Source: Hellea sp. (lineage in GTDB: Bacteria > Pseudomonadota > Alphaproteobacteria > Caulobacterales > Maricaulaceae). From it: a stretch of 64,000 bases of DNA. The number at the start of each line of letters is the position of its first letter. Position 1 is the stretch's first letter. The position numbers and the translations under genes are program-made. The stretch covers positions 166,167 through 230,166 of the forward strand of contig JABDKG010000087.1 in assembly GCA_013002305.1 (NCBI GenBank), read 5' to 3'. Under the pieces are notes generated by a model that had not been told where the DNA came from, did no database searches, and was given only the letters and a program-made list of their open reading frames with translations. Below are positions 18,962 through 28,272 of this stretch, piece after piece.

Positions 18962-20232
18962 TGACAACGACACTGACGGATATGATGGCGGACATTGGCC
19001 GCGAGGCGCGGCAGGCCAGCCAAATACTCGCGCTCGCCACCGCATCGCAAAAAAATCAAGCGCTAATCGAGATGGCTCGAAGGTTGCGCCAATCGAGCGA
19101 GGAAATTTGCGAGGCAAACCGGCAAGACGTGACTGCCGCTGCTGAAAAAGGCCTAAGCCCGGCTATGATTGACCGTTTATTGCTATCTGACAATCGAATT
19201 GAATCCATGGCTTCTAGCCTTGAGTCTATATCGGCAATGGACGACCCAGTTGGCAAACTTGAAGCGAGCTGGCAACAGCCAAACGGCCTTAAATTCTCAA
19301 AGGTCAAAATTCCCATAGGCGTAATCGGCATGATCTATGAAAGCCGGCCAAATGTGACGGCTGATGCCGGGGCATTGTGTCTGAAAGCCGGGAACGCCTG
19401 CATTTTAAGAGGCGGGTCAGAAAGTCTAGGTTCCAACAAAGCAATTTACAAAGCCCTGCTTGGTGGGCTTAAGGCCGCGGGCTTGCCCGAGACCTCAATA
19501 CAGCTCATACCAACGTCTGACCGGTCAGCTGTCGGCATGTTGCTCGGCGGACTAAACGACAATGTTGATTTGATCATTCCGCGCGGCGGAAAAGGGCTGA
19601 TCGCGCGCGTGCAAAGCGATGCTCGCGTGCCAGTATTGGCGCATTTAGAAGGGCTGTGCCATAGCTATATTCATCAAGATGCAGATCCCGCCATGGCCCA
19701 GTCCATTGTCGTCAACGCGAAAATGCGGCGCACCGGAGTATGCGGCTCAACTGAAACTCTGTTAATCGACCGCGCGATTGCAGGCTCTGTATTGCCTGAA
19801 ATTGTAGTGGCATTGGTTGATTCGGGGTGTGAAATTAGGGGTGATGACGCTTCCAGAGCTATTGCATCATCAATCACCAAAAGAGCTACGGAAGAAGATT
19901 TTCGGACTGAATATTTAGCTCCGGTTATCAGCGTGAAAATCGTCGAAGGCGTGATTGAGGCTATTGGCCATATAAATAGCTATGGCAGCGGCCACACTGA
20001 TGCGATTATCACTGAAAATCAGGCCATTGCCGATCAGTTTCAGCGCGAGGTGGATAGCTCTATTGTAATGCACAACGCCTCGACACAATTTGCTGATGGC
20101 GGCGAATTTGGGTTTGGCGCCGAGATCGGAATATCGACCGGGCGTCTCCATGCGAGAGGACCTGTTGGTGCTGAGCATCTCACGACGTTTAAATATCTCG
20201 TGCACGGTTCCGGCCAGGTGCGCCCCGAATGA
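18961..20232 (+). CDS. proA: Gamma-glutamyl phosphate reductase
   Basis: IGVIGMIYESRPNVTADAGALCLKAGNACILRGGSES; RRTGVCGSTETLL. Confidence 0.97.
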   Translation: MTTTLTDMMADIGREARQASQILALATASQKNQALIEMARRLRQSSEEICEANRQDVTAAAEKGLSPAMIDRLLLSDNRIESMASSLESISAMDDPVGKLEASWQQPNGLKFSKVKIPIGVIGMIYESRPNVTADAGALCLKAGNACILRGGSESLGSNKAIYKALLGGLKAAGLPETSIQLIPTSDRSAVGMLLGGLNDNVDLIIPRGGKGLIARVQSDARVPVLAHLEGLCHSYIHQDADPAMAQSIVVNAKMRRTGVCGSTETLLIDRAIAGSVLPEIVVALVDSGCEIRGDDASRAIASSITKRATEEDFRTEYLAPVISVKIVEGVIEAIGHINSYGSGHTDAIITENQAIADQFQREVDSSIVMHNASTQFADGGEFGFGAEIGISTGRLHARGPVGAEHLTTFKYLVHGSGQVRPE

Positions 20233-20816
20233 ATTATGAAGGTCTGTCCATCGGCCTTTTTGGCGGCTCGTTTAATCCGGCACATGCAGGACATTTGCAC
20301 GTTGCTCGAACCGGCCTAAGGGCATTGGGACTTGATCAAGTCTGGTGGATGGTCAGCCCGCAAAATCCGTTAAAACCGGCCCAACCTAGCTATGAGAGCC
20401 GCGTTGCGACTGTTGAAGCGTTAGACCTTCCTTACGACATGAAAATTTCTCATATGGAAATGATGTTTGGCACCCAATATACCGTCGACACACTTCGCGC
20501 CGCACGGCAAAAATGGCCGAACGCCAATTTCGTTTTTTTAATGGGCGCGGATAATTTTCTTCAACTTCCAAAATGGAGGTCATGGAAAACCATCATGGAA
20601 ACTGTACCAGTAGCCGTTATCGCCCGCCCCGGAAAAAATCATAGTGCTATTCGTTCTCGCTTGGGCAAAGCAGCTCAGATTTATCGGAATTACCGAATTA
20701 GCGAAAGAGATGCTGATGTTTTGAAATATTATCTGCCTCCCGCCTGGACCTACCTCACGCCGCCAATGAACGCATTATCGTCCACGGCCATTCGCAAGTC
20801 GCGGTCAAAACGGTAG
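20229..20816 (+). CDS. nadD: Nicotinate-nucleotide adenylyltransferase
   Basis: IGLFGGSFNPAHAGHLHVA; MGADNFLQLPKWRSW; SSTAIR. Confidence 0.95.
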   Translation: MNYEGLSIGLFGGSFNPAHAGHLHVARTGLRALGLDQVWWMVSPQNPLKPAQPSYESRVATVEALDLPYDMKISHMEMMFGTQYTVDTLRAARQKWPNANFVFLMGADNFLQLPKWRSWKTIMETVPVAVIARPGKNHSAIRSRLGKAAQIYRNYRISERDADVLKYYLPPAWTYLTPPMNALSSTAIRKSRSKR

Positions 20817-20860
20817 ACCCGTGTGAAGCGCTGTGGTAAAAGATACATACGTCAGAGAAA

Positions 20861-21292
20861 ATGGAGCCTAAGCTGACCCAAAAGAAAATCGCGAGTTCAA
20901 AAAAGAAACTCCCCGAAGCTGATCCTGCAAAGGAAATATCGGACATTGTGCTTGATGTTTTAAATGATAACTCCGCCCAAGACACACTCACCATAGACAT
21001 AAGAGGCAAATCATCAGTCGCAGATATGATGATCGTGACCTGTGGTCGGTCTAACCGCCATGTCGGCGCGCTAGCCGACTACGTCGTAAAAGAGCTCAAG
21101 GAAAAAGATTTTCGTCCGCGTGGCGTTGAAGGCCAAATGGGCAATGATTGGGTCTTGATCGATGTGGGTGATGTTATTGTTCATATCTTCAGACCAGAAG
21201 TTCGCGCCTTCTATAATCTCGAAAAAATATGGTCTGTACCCCTTCCAGACTCTGTGCAAAAAATTAGCGACAGCTCTTACGATCCCGAATGA
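20861..21292 (+). CDS. rsfS: Ribosome silencing factor
   Basis: MMIVTCGRSNRHVGALADYVV...GNDWVLIDVGDVIVHIFRPEVRAFYNLEKIW. Confidence 0.95.
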   Translation: MEPKLTQKKIASSKKKLPEADPAKEISDIVLDVLNDNSAQDTLTIDIRGKSSVADMMIVTCGRSNRHVGALADYVVKELKEKDFRPRGVEGQMGNDWVLIDVGDVIVHIFRPEVRAFYNLEKIWSVPLPDSVQKISDSSYDPE

Positions 21293-21759
21293 AAATTTTC
21301 ATTCGTTGCGGCGGCGTGATTCGCTCAGGGTCTGAGCGGGAACTTATCGACGAATACCTCAAACGCGCTTCTGGATTGGTCCAGAATTGCGGCATTCATT
21401 CAATCGTCGAACAACAGGTGGATTTGCGAAAATTCGATAGCCGCGCCGCCGGGACGCGAAAACTATTCGAAGATATTTCCGCCGGCTCACAAATCATCGC
21501 GATGGATGAACGCGGTAAAGACCTGACGTCCCGAAAAATCAGCCAATTCATTCAGTCCCAAAGCTTGGATGGATGCCCGGCTCTATATTTTGTGATCGGC
21601 GGCGCTGACGGTTTTGACCCTGAGTTTATTCCAAACAATGCCCGCAAATGGTCTTTGGGGTCACAAACATGGCCGCATAAATTGCTGCGGGCGATGCTGT
21701 GCGAACAAATGTATCGAGCGCTGTCAATTTTATCGGGTTCGCCCTATCATCGAGATTGA
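21289..21759 (+). CDS. rlmH: 23S rRNA (pseudouridine1915-N3)-methyltransferase
   Basis: YFVIGGADGFDPEFIPNNARKWSLGSQTWPHKLLRAMLCEQMYRALSILSGSPYHRD. Confidence 0.96.
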   Translation: MKIFIRCGGVIRSGSERELIDEYLKRASGLVQNCGIHSIVEQQVDLRKFDSRAAGTRKLFEDISAGSQIIAMDERGKDLTSRKISQFIQSQSLDGCPALYFVIGGADGFDPEFIPNNARKWSLGSQTWPHKLLRAMLCEQMYRALSILSGSPYHRD

Positions 21760-21777
21760 TCTTGGTCTGGGAATTTC

Positions 21778-22989
21778 ATGTTTCGTTTTTACATATTCAT
21801 TGGGGCTTTACTGGCAATGCCCTCGCTGAGCACGGCTCAGGACATTGATCCTGACAAGCTTGAACAGATCAGCCAGGCCGAGAAGGATCAGAAAGCAATT
21901 GAGCTTGAGCTTTCAAAAAAACGCAACGCCATCAATGCGGAAATCAAATCTATTAGAAGCGATTTAATTGGACTGTCAAAGAACATCAATGATCTTGAAA
22001 ATGAGCAATCAAACTTGTCATCTCAGCTGACAGCCATGGAATTTGAAGAGCAGAATATTCGGCTTAACATCTCACAAGACCGACAATCTCTATCGCAACT
22101 ACTTTCAGCATTGCAGCGGATCGAAAACAATCCTCCGCCCCCATTTTTGGCTGACCCCGATGACGCTGCGAGTGCCGCCCGCGCCGGTCTTTTGATGCAA
22201 AATCTTAGCGCTCAGCTTGATCAACGTGTAAAAAAATTAGTTCTACAATTAGATGCGCTTGACCAGATACGTGCTGAAATTGCCCTCAAGCAGAAAGAAT
22301 TGGCCGACAATCAAAACACAATTCAAAAGCGGCAACAAAATTTGGAGGGTAAAGCTGGTGAAAAAAACAAACTCGAACGCAGCCTGACCCTAGACTATGA
22401 AGCCGCGCAGGCGCGCAGAATGGCACTCGCCCGTGAGGCCGCGACCCTCAAAGAGCTCATCGATAGTTTGGAACGAAGCGGAAATGATATCGTACCGCGT
22501 ATCAAGCCAGACCCCGCTGATCCGAACATCAACGCACCGACGGCAACGTCGTCAACTCCAAGAATGACACAGCCTGTAAAGCTGCCCCCGGGAGCGCTTC
22601 GTTTCGCCAAATCCAAGGGCAAGCTTTATCCACCGGCGTCAGGATCAGTCGTGCAAAAATATAGTACGAGCCATCCCGGCATATCTATCGCCACGACAGA
22701 TCGCGCGCAAATTGCGGCGCCTGCTGCTGGCCGCGTTGAATTTGCAGGCGCATTTAAAAACTATGACAATGTTGTCATTCTGAATGTTGATGACGGCTAT
22801 TTCCTTCTCCTGACGGGCCTAGGGACCCTTTATGTACAAAGCGAGGCCGAAATTAGCGCCGGTGAACCTGTAGGATTAATGCCTGTTAATTCGTCTTCCG
22901 GTGAAAAATTATATATAGAGATCAGGAAAAACGGCTCTACAATTGATCCTATGCCGTGGTTCGGCACTAGTTTTGCAAAACAAAATTAG
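21778..22989 (+). CDS. EnvC-like murein hydrolase activator: coiled coil plus degenerate LytM/M23 domain
   Basis: Signal peptide, long coiled coil, C-terminal LytM-like fold with catalytic His/HxH positions lost (KLYIEIR where HLHFEIR is typical). Confidence 0.85.
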   Translation: MFRFYIFIGALLAMPSLSTAQDIDPDKLEQISQAEKDQKAIELELSKKRNAINAEIKSIRSDLIGLSKNINDLENEQSNLSSQLTAMEFEEQNIRLNISQDRQSLSQLLSALQRIENNPPPPFLADPDDAASAARAGLLMQNLSAQLDQRVKKLVLQLDALDQIRAEIALKQKELADNQNTIQKRQQNLEGKAGEKNKLERSLTLDYEAAQARRMALAREAATLKELIDSLERSGNDIVPRIKPDPADPNINAPTATSSTPRMTQPVKLPPGALRFAKSKGKLYPPASGSVVQKYSTSHPGISIATTDRAQIAAPAAGRVEFAGAFKNYDNVVILNVDDGYFLLLTGLGTLYVQSEAEISAGEPVGLMPVNSSSGEKLYIEIRKNGSTIDPMPWFGTSFAKQN

Positions 22990-23053
22990 GACTAACATTT
23001 TTACTGGTATGGCTATCGGTTCATAGATAAGCTGCACACCTTAGGAGTCATCT

Positions 23054-24364
23054 ATGAAATATATTCTTCCAACTATGGGTGCGGTCGCAGCAGCGGCGTT
23101 GTTTACCTTCTCGACGGTCTCCTTTCCGGCGAGCGCAAAAGAAACATCCAAGAGCGATACGTTCAAACAGCTGGAATTATTTGCAGACGTGATGGCGCGC
23201 GTACGCAATGAATATGTTGTCGATGTCGATGATGTGGAACTGATTGAAGGCGCGCTGAACGGCATGCTTCACAATCTTGACCCCCATTCCAGTTACATCA
23301 ACCCCGAACAATTTAAACGTCTCCAGACAACGACCAGCGGAGAATATGGCGGTCTTGGCATGGAGGTAACCTCCGAATCGGGCGTTGTCAGAGTTGTTGC
23401 CCCGATTGATGAAAGCCCTGCTAAGGAAGCAGGGATTGAGGCTGGTGACTATATCACCGAGATTGACGGTGAGAGCATTATTGGTGTTTCCCTGTCTGAA
23501 GCTGTTGAACAAATGCGCGGCAAACCCGGTGAGCCGATTACAATTACGGTCATTCGCGGCAATGAAGATCCGCTGGAGTTTGATCTGGTTCGCGCCGTAA
23601 TCAAATCCCGCGCGACTAAGTACGAAATAAAAGACGGCGTTGGGTATCTGCGCATCCCGCAATTTAACGAAAAAACCACCGTAACATTAGTCGACGCTGT
23701 CGCGGCGCTTAAGAAAGAGTTTGATGGAAAAATTCCAGGAATGGTTTTAGACCTTCGCGGCAACCCCGGCGGATTGCTAGATGAGTCGATTACTGTCAGC
23801 AGCGTATTTTTGGATGGCGGCGAAGTTGTTTCAACCCGCGGACGTAAAGCTGATGACGTGAAGGATTATTTCGCCAAGAAAGGCCAGCTCGTTAAAGGCG
23901 TTCCATTGGTCGTACTGATTGATGGCGCGTCAGCGTCAGCGTCTGAAATCGTCGCCGGCGCTATTCAGGATCGCGATCGCGGATTGGTGGTTGGCATGAC
24001 CTCATTTGGCAAAGGATCCGTTCAAAGTGTTATACCGCTCCGGGGCGGCCGGGATGGTGCCTTACGCATGACAACTCAGCGCTATTACACGCCATCAGGC
24101 CGCTCTATCCAGGGCACAGGTATTACGCCGGACATTTTCATCGCCGCAAGCCAAGAAGAAGTAAATCGCGACCGTATCAGCGAGTCTGATCTTCCGAATT
24201 CCATTCAAAATGAACTCGCCAATGAGGCGGACAAGAGCGAATTGGACATAGAGACACCGCCAGAGGGTTTTGAAGAAGACGGCGACTATCAATTGAAGCG
24301 CGCTATTGAGATCTTAAAAGATGGCAGCTACACGCAAAAACTTGCAGAAGCCAACGAAGGTTAG
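23054..24364 (+). CDS. ctpA: S41 family C-terminal processing peptidase
   Basis: PDZ region; SASASEIVAGAIQDR and SFGKGSVQSVIPL (catalytic Ser/Lys). Confidence 0.95.
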   Translation: MKYILPTMGAVAAAALFTFSTVSFPASAKETSKSDTFKQLELFADVMARVRNEYVVDVDDVELIEGALNGMLHNLDPHSSYINPEQFKRLQTTTSGEYGGLGMEVTSESGVVRVVAPIDESPAKEAGIEAGDYITEIDGESIIGVSLSEAVEQMRGKPGEPITITVIRGNEDPLEFDLVRAVIKSRATKYEIKDGVGYLRIPQFNEKTTVTLVDAVAALKKEFDGKIPGMVLDLRGNPGGLLDESITVSSVFLDGGEVVSTRGRKADDVKDYFAKKGQLVKGVPLVVLIDGASASASEIVAGAIQDRDRGLVVGMTSFGKGSVQSVIPLRGGRDGALRMTTQRYYTPSGRSIQGTGITPDIFIAASQEEVNRDRISESDLPNSIQNELANEADKSELDIETPPEGFEEDGDYQLKRAIEILKDGSYTQKLAEANEG

Positions 24365-24377
24365 TTTAAGGCCTAAA

Positions 24378-25688
24378 ATGAAAACTCTATTGCGTTTTGG
24401 CTCGGTGTATTTGGTCGCCCTTATGTGCCCAAGTTTGGCAACGGCCGATCAAAAACAGGCAAATCAAGCGACACTTGAGCAGTTAGAATTGTTCGCGGAT
24501 GCTTATTCGATTGTTCGTGAAAATTATATTGAAGACTTGACGGATGCCGAGATTATGGAAGGTGCAATCAATGGGGCGTTGGAATCTCTAGATCCGCACT
24601 CTAGCTACGTACCAGAACAGGCCTATGAGGAGCGCCAGAAAAATGCCCGCCGCGAATATGGCGGGCTGGGCATTGAAGTCACGCTCGAAGATGGCCTCGT
24701 CAAAGTCAATTATGTCATTCCCGGCGGACCGGCGGATAAACAAGGCTTAAAGCGCGGTGAGTTTATTACCGCCGTTGAGGGCGAAGAAATCTTTGGCAAA
24801 ACTTTGGACGAAGCCGTGTCAGGTATGCGCGGCCTCGAAGGTGACCCGATTAATGTGACTGTAAAGGCCGAAGACAGCACAACCCGTGAACTGACAATCG
24901 TGCGTGAAGTCGTTTCGGGGCGCGCCGTTCGGCACCGCGTCGAAGATGGCGTCGGCTATATCTATATCGAAACTTTCAATCATCCGCGTCTGAGCGTCGA
25001 CGTCAAAGCAGCGATTGAAGACCTGAAATCCAATTTTTCAGGCACGCTACCAGGCCTGGTTATTGACGTTCGGTCAAACCCGGGAGGACGGGTTGATCAG
25101 GTTGTCAAAGTAACAGACTATTTCCTCGACGGCGGAGAAGTATTTTCCTCCAGAGCCCGAGATAGGCAAGATACACGGCGCTACCATGCGCAAGATGGTC
25201 AATTGGTCGATGGCGTTCCAATAGTCGTTCTAATCAATAGCCAATCGGCTTCTGCGGCTGAGATTATCGCCGGCGCGCTTCAAGACCGAAATCGTGCCCT
25301 TGTCATCGGACGTCGGTCTTTTGGCAAAGGGTCGGTGCAATCAATTATACAACTGCCGGGCGGCGGCGCGCTTCGCCTAACAACCGAACGCTATTACACG
25401 CCGTCGGGACATTCTATTCAGGGCCTCGGCATTATGCCGGACGTGCTTGTTGCCGGAAGTCCGGAAAGCGACACTATCAAAAAGCGGTTCCGTGAGTCTA
25501 ATTTGCAAAACGCCCTATCCAATCCAAATACGGCGGAAATTGAAGAGGATTTTAGCATCATGGATTTTCCTTCAGAAGAATGGCCTTCTGATGAGGATTA
25601 TCAACTCGCCAAAGCGGTGGAGTTAGTCAAAAGTCCGCTTTATGAAAACCGTCTTGCGCAGAAGAATGTTCCCTTGCGTCTCCCATAA
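24378..25688 (+). CDS. S41 family peptidase, tandem paralogue of the preceding gene
   Basis: Same architecture; SASAAEIIAGALQDR and SFGKGSVQSIIQL. Start at MKTLLRFG (24378), 13 bp after the preceding stop. Confidence 0.93.
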   Translation: MKTLLRFGSVYLVALMCPSLATADQKQANQATLEQLELFADAYSIVRENYIEDLTDAEIMEGAINGALESLDPHSSYVPEQAYEERQKNARREYGGLGIEVTLEDGLVKVNYVIPGGPADKQGLKRGEFITAVEGEEIFGKTLDEAVSGMRGLEGDPINVTVKAEDSTTRELTIVREVVSGRAVRHRVEDGVGYIYIETFNHPRLSVDVKAAIEDLKSNFSGTLPGLVIDVRSNPGGRVDQVVKVTDYFLDGGEVFSSRARDRQDTRRYHAQDGQLVDGVPIVVLINSQSASAAEIIAGALQDRNRALVIGRRSFGKGSVQSIIQLPGGGALRLTTERYYTPSGHSIQGLGIMPDVLVAGSPESDTIKKRFRESNLQNALSNPNTAEIEEDFSIMDFPSEEWPSDEDYQLAKAVELVKSPLYENRLAQKNVPLRLP

Positions 25689-25784
25689 TGCGTCTATCGA
25701 CACCGGATTTACGCGCTATTAGGAGTTTATTAGCTATCCTGCTAATTCTGCGAATCAATTAGGGATTGGGAATCTGCGACATCC

Positions 25785-27050
25785 ATGTCTGATTCATTTC
25801 AAAACAGCTCAGTTAGCTACGCCAGACGGCGGAGTACACGCTTGCCGTCTATGCGCCGCCATTTGCTTGGGGGTTTACTAATTTTGGGCACGGCAGCGGC
25901 CGCAACCGTTTTTAGTTTTCGGTTTTTCGGAAATCCTGACGATGCGATCGCTACGGGAGAAGTCGTGATTGAACCAGCCCCTCTTCCTGCGGCAGCTGAT
26001 ACGCTTAACGCCAATGGTCAGGCACTGCCGGATCTTTTAGACGGACAGGTCCCAATCGGCTCAAATCCGACTGTGAATATTGATGCGCTGGGCAACCCAG
26101 TTCAAGCCGGCAATTCCAGTCAGCTTGCTGGAAGCGAAATTCCGGGCACCCAGCCTCGCGAGACATTGGCCTCTATACAGACTGTCGGACCCAAAACCAT
26201 TTTGATTGACGGTAAGCCCTTAGGGGGCAGCACCGGGTCATTCCCGACCTCTGCGCTTCCGAGAGCGCCCTTTGCCGATATTACACGCAATAACCCATTT
26301 GGGCAGGCCCCGACGGTCTCAAGCGCAGGCAGAAAAGCCGTCACCAGTTATGCTCGCCCATTCACTCCGACGGCAGGCAAAAAACAGGTCTCTATTATCA
26401 TTGGCGGACTGGGAATCGATCGCAATTTAACGCGGCGCATTATCAACGAAACGCCGCCGGAAGTGACGATGTCATTTGCAGCGCACACAAATGGTCTTCA
26501 AACCTGGGTTCACCAGGCGCGGGATCGCGGCCATGAGGTTATCATCGAGCTCCCCATGGAAGGCACAAATTTTAATGCGTCTGAACCTGGCGCCTCGCGA
26601 ACATTAAAGTCCGATGTTAGCGCCGCGGTAAATATTCGAAATCTGGATTGGTTGATGAGCCGCGCCCTAGGATATTTTGCGGTTACAAATTATCAAGGTG
26701 AAAAACTTTTAGCGCGCAATGATGCGGTCGCGCCAATTCTCGATCATTTAAGCGACTCTGGATTGGGACTAATATATGATGGCTCAAGCTTCTCCCAAAC
26801 GATTGCCGCCCAATCACGGGCCGCCGACCTTCCCTATCAAACAGCTTTTAATATCATTGATTCCAATTCTGACATTGCCGTCATCAGCTCTGAACTGTCT
26901 CGACTCGAAACCGCCTCGCTTAGTGGTCCCCCGCAAATCGGATTTGGGTTTGCGCTTCCCGAGACTTTAGTATCCGTAAAACAATGGGTTGCAAGTCTTG
27001 ACGCCAAGGGGCTTGAACTTGCGCCGGCATCGTTTATTCTCAATCAATAG
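25785..27050 (+). CDS. Divergent polysaccharide deacetylase family protein (YibQ-like)
   Basis: KKQVSIIIGGLGIDRNLTRRIINETPPEVTMSFAAH...GHEVIIELPMEG. Confidence 0.88.
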   Translation: MSDSFQNSSVSYARRRSTRLPSMRRHLLGGLLILGTAAAATVFSFRFFGNPDDAIATGEVVIEPAPLPAAADTLNANGQALPDLLDGQVPIGSNPTVNIDALGNPVQAGNSSQLAGSEIPGTQPRETLASIQTVGPKTILIDGKPLGGSTGSFPTSALPRAPFADITRNNPFGQAPTVSSAGRKAVTSYARPFTPTAGKKQVSIIIGGLGIDRNLTRRIINETPPEVTMSFAAHTNGLQTWVHQARDRGHEVIIELPMEGTNFNASEPGASRTLKSDVSAAVNIRNLDWLMSRALGYFAVTNYQGEKLLARNDAVAPILDHLSDSGLGLIYDGSSFSQTIAAQSRAADLPYQTAFNIIDSNSDIAVISSELSRLETASLSGPPQIGFGFALPETLVSVKQWVASLDAKGLELAPASFILNQ

Positions 27051-27052
27051 CG

Positions 27053-27547
27053 ATGAATTCAATATTGAATGATCGTCCATACCGGCCCTGTGTAGGTATG
27101 GTCATTTTCAATTCTGAGGGTCTTGTTTGGCTCGGCCGACGGGCCCGCGAATCTGGCCCCTATGTGTGGCAGTTCCCGCAAGGCGGTGTCGATCCTGGAG
27201 AAACACCGGTATTTGCCGCTATTAGAGAGACAGAAGAAGAAACCGGGATTTCAGTACAGAATCTGGCACCTCTAGGAAGGATCGAAGGTGAGCTCTATTA
27301 CGACTACCCAGCCGATATCGAACAGAATGTTCGAACGCGGCGCTGGCGCGGTCAAAGACAAAGTTGGTTTGCGACGAGGTTTACAGGGGTGGACAGTGAT
27401 GTTGATCTAAACGCACAAACTCCGCCCGAGTTTTCGCAATGGCGTTGGGGCACTTTGGCTGAAACTTTAAACCTCGTGGTACCGTTCAAGCGACGGGTTT
27501 ATAGTCATCTGATCCAGGAATTTTCAATGTTTGCCCATCCTGCCTGA
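27053..27547 (+). CDS. rppH: RNA pyrophosphohydrolase (Nudix)
   Basis: YRPCVGMVIFNSEGLVWLGRR; WQFPQGGVDPGETPVFAAIRETEEETG Nudix box. Confidence 0.95.
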   Translation: MNSILNDRPYRPCVGMVIFNSEGLVWLGRRARESGPYVWQFPQGGVDPGETPVFAAIRETEEETGISVQNLAPLGRIEGELYYDYPADIEQNVRTRRWRGQRQSWFATRFTGVDSDVDLNAQTPPEFSQWRWGTLAETLNLVVPFKRRVYSHLIQEFSMFAHPA

Positions 27548-27563
27548 AGGATAGTAACCACCG

Positions 27564-27593
27564 ATGTAATCACAGACGTACAGATGATTACAT
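27564..27593. terminator. Inverted repeat between convergent genes, possible bidirectional terminator
   Basis: ATGTAATCA (27564-27572) / TGATTACAT (27585-27593), perfect 9-bp arms; no strong T tract. Confidence 0.35.
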
Positions 27594-27603
27594 TATTGAC
27601 GAC

Positions 27604-28137
27604 TTACCCGCGCTTTCTTTTGCCCGTGTAGCCTTTACGGGCCATACGCGCGGCGACGTGTTTTCGTTTTTTAATCGTCCCTTTAACCCCTGCAGCATTC
27701 ACCATCCTGTTCATCATGCAATAGAATGAGCATATTCCAATTGCATGAACCAGAGCCAGTTCACTCCAGCCCGCCTCAAAAACTTTGTCAACATCAGCCT
27801 GTTTCATTGCGCCTGGACGACGAGTCAATTTGTGCACATAGTCCAAAAGGGGCGCAATTCGAGTATCTTCGAGCGTCAGATCTTCTCTGTTAAAAATCTT
27901 ATCAATCACCTGTTGATCCACACCTAATTGGCAGGAAACATCTGCGTGAACATCATGACATAAATCGCAATTATTCAAACGAGAAACATAGGCAATGATC
28001 AGCTCCCGCTCCGCAATAGACAAGGGTGAAGGTCCGCGCATAAGGCTGACGCCATTTGAAATTGAGGGTAAGTCCGGAAAAGTGTTTTTCAAATCTGAAA
28101 TAAACGCATCGTCGTTTAATGATGGTAAAAAAGGCAT
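27604..28137 (-). CDS. Carboxymuconolactone decarboxylase / AhpD-like peroxidase-related protein
   Basis: AERELIIAYVSRLNNCDLCHDVHADV (CxxCH...H). Confidence 0.82.
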   Translation of the reverse strand: MPFLPSLNDDAFISDLKNTFPDLPSISNGVSLMRGPSPLSIAERELIIAYVSRLNNCDLCHDVHADVSCQLGVDQQVIDKIFNREDLTLEDTRIAPLLDYVHKLTRRPGAMKQADVDKVFEAGWSELALVHAIGICSFYCMMNRMVNAAGVKGTIKKRKHVAARMARKGYTGKRKRG

Positions 28138-28272
28138 CCGAACTCTCAGGAAAAATTTATTAATCTATAACTGAAAATCACAAAACTATAAAGACAACAA
28201 TGTTTTGGTTTCGACGGCGCGATCAATCATTTTTTCCTATGCATTTTCAACCTAATACACTAGGCGCATAAT

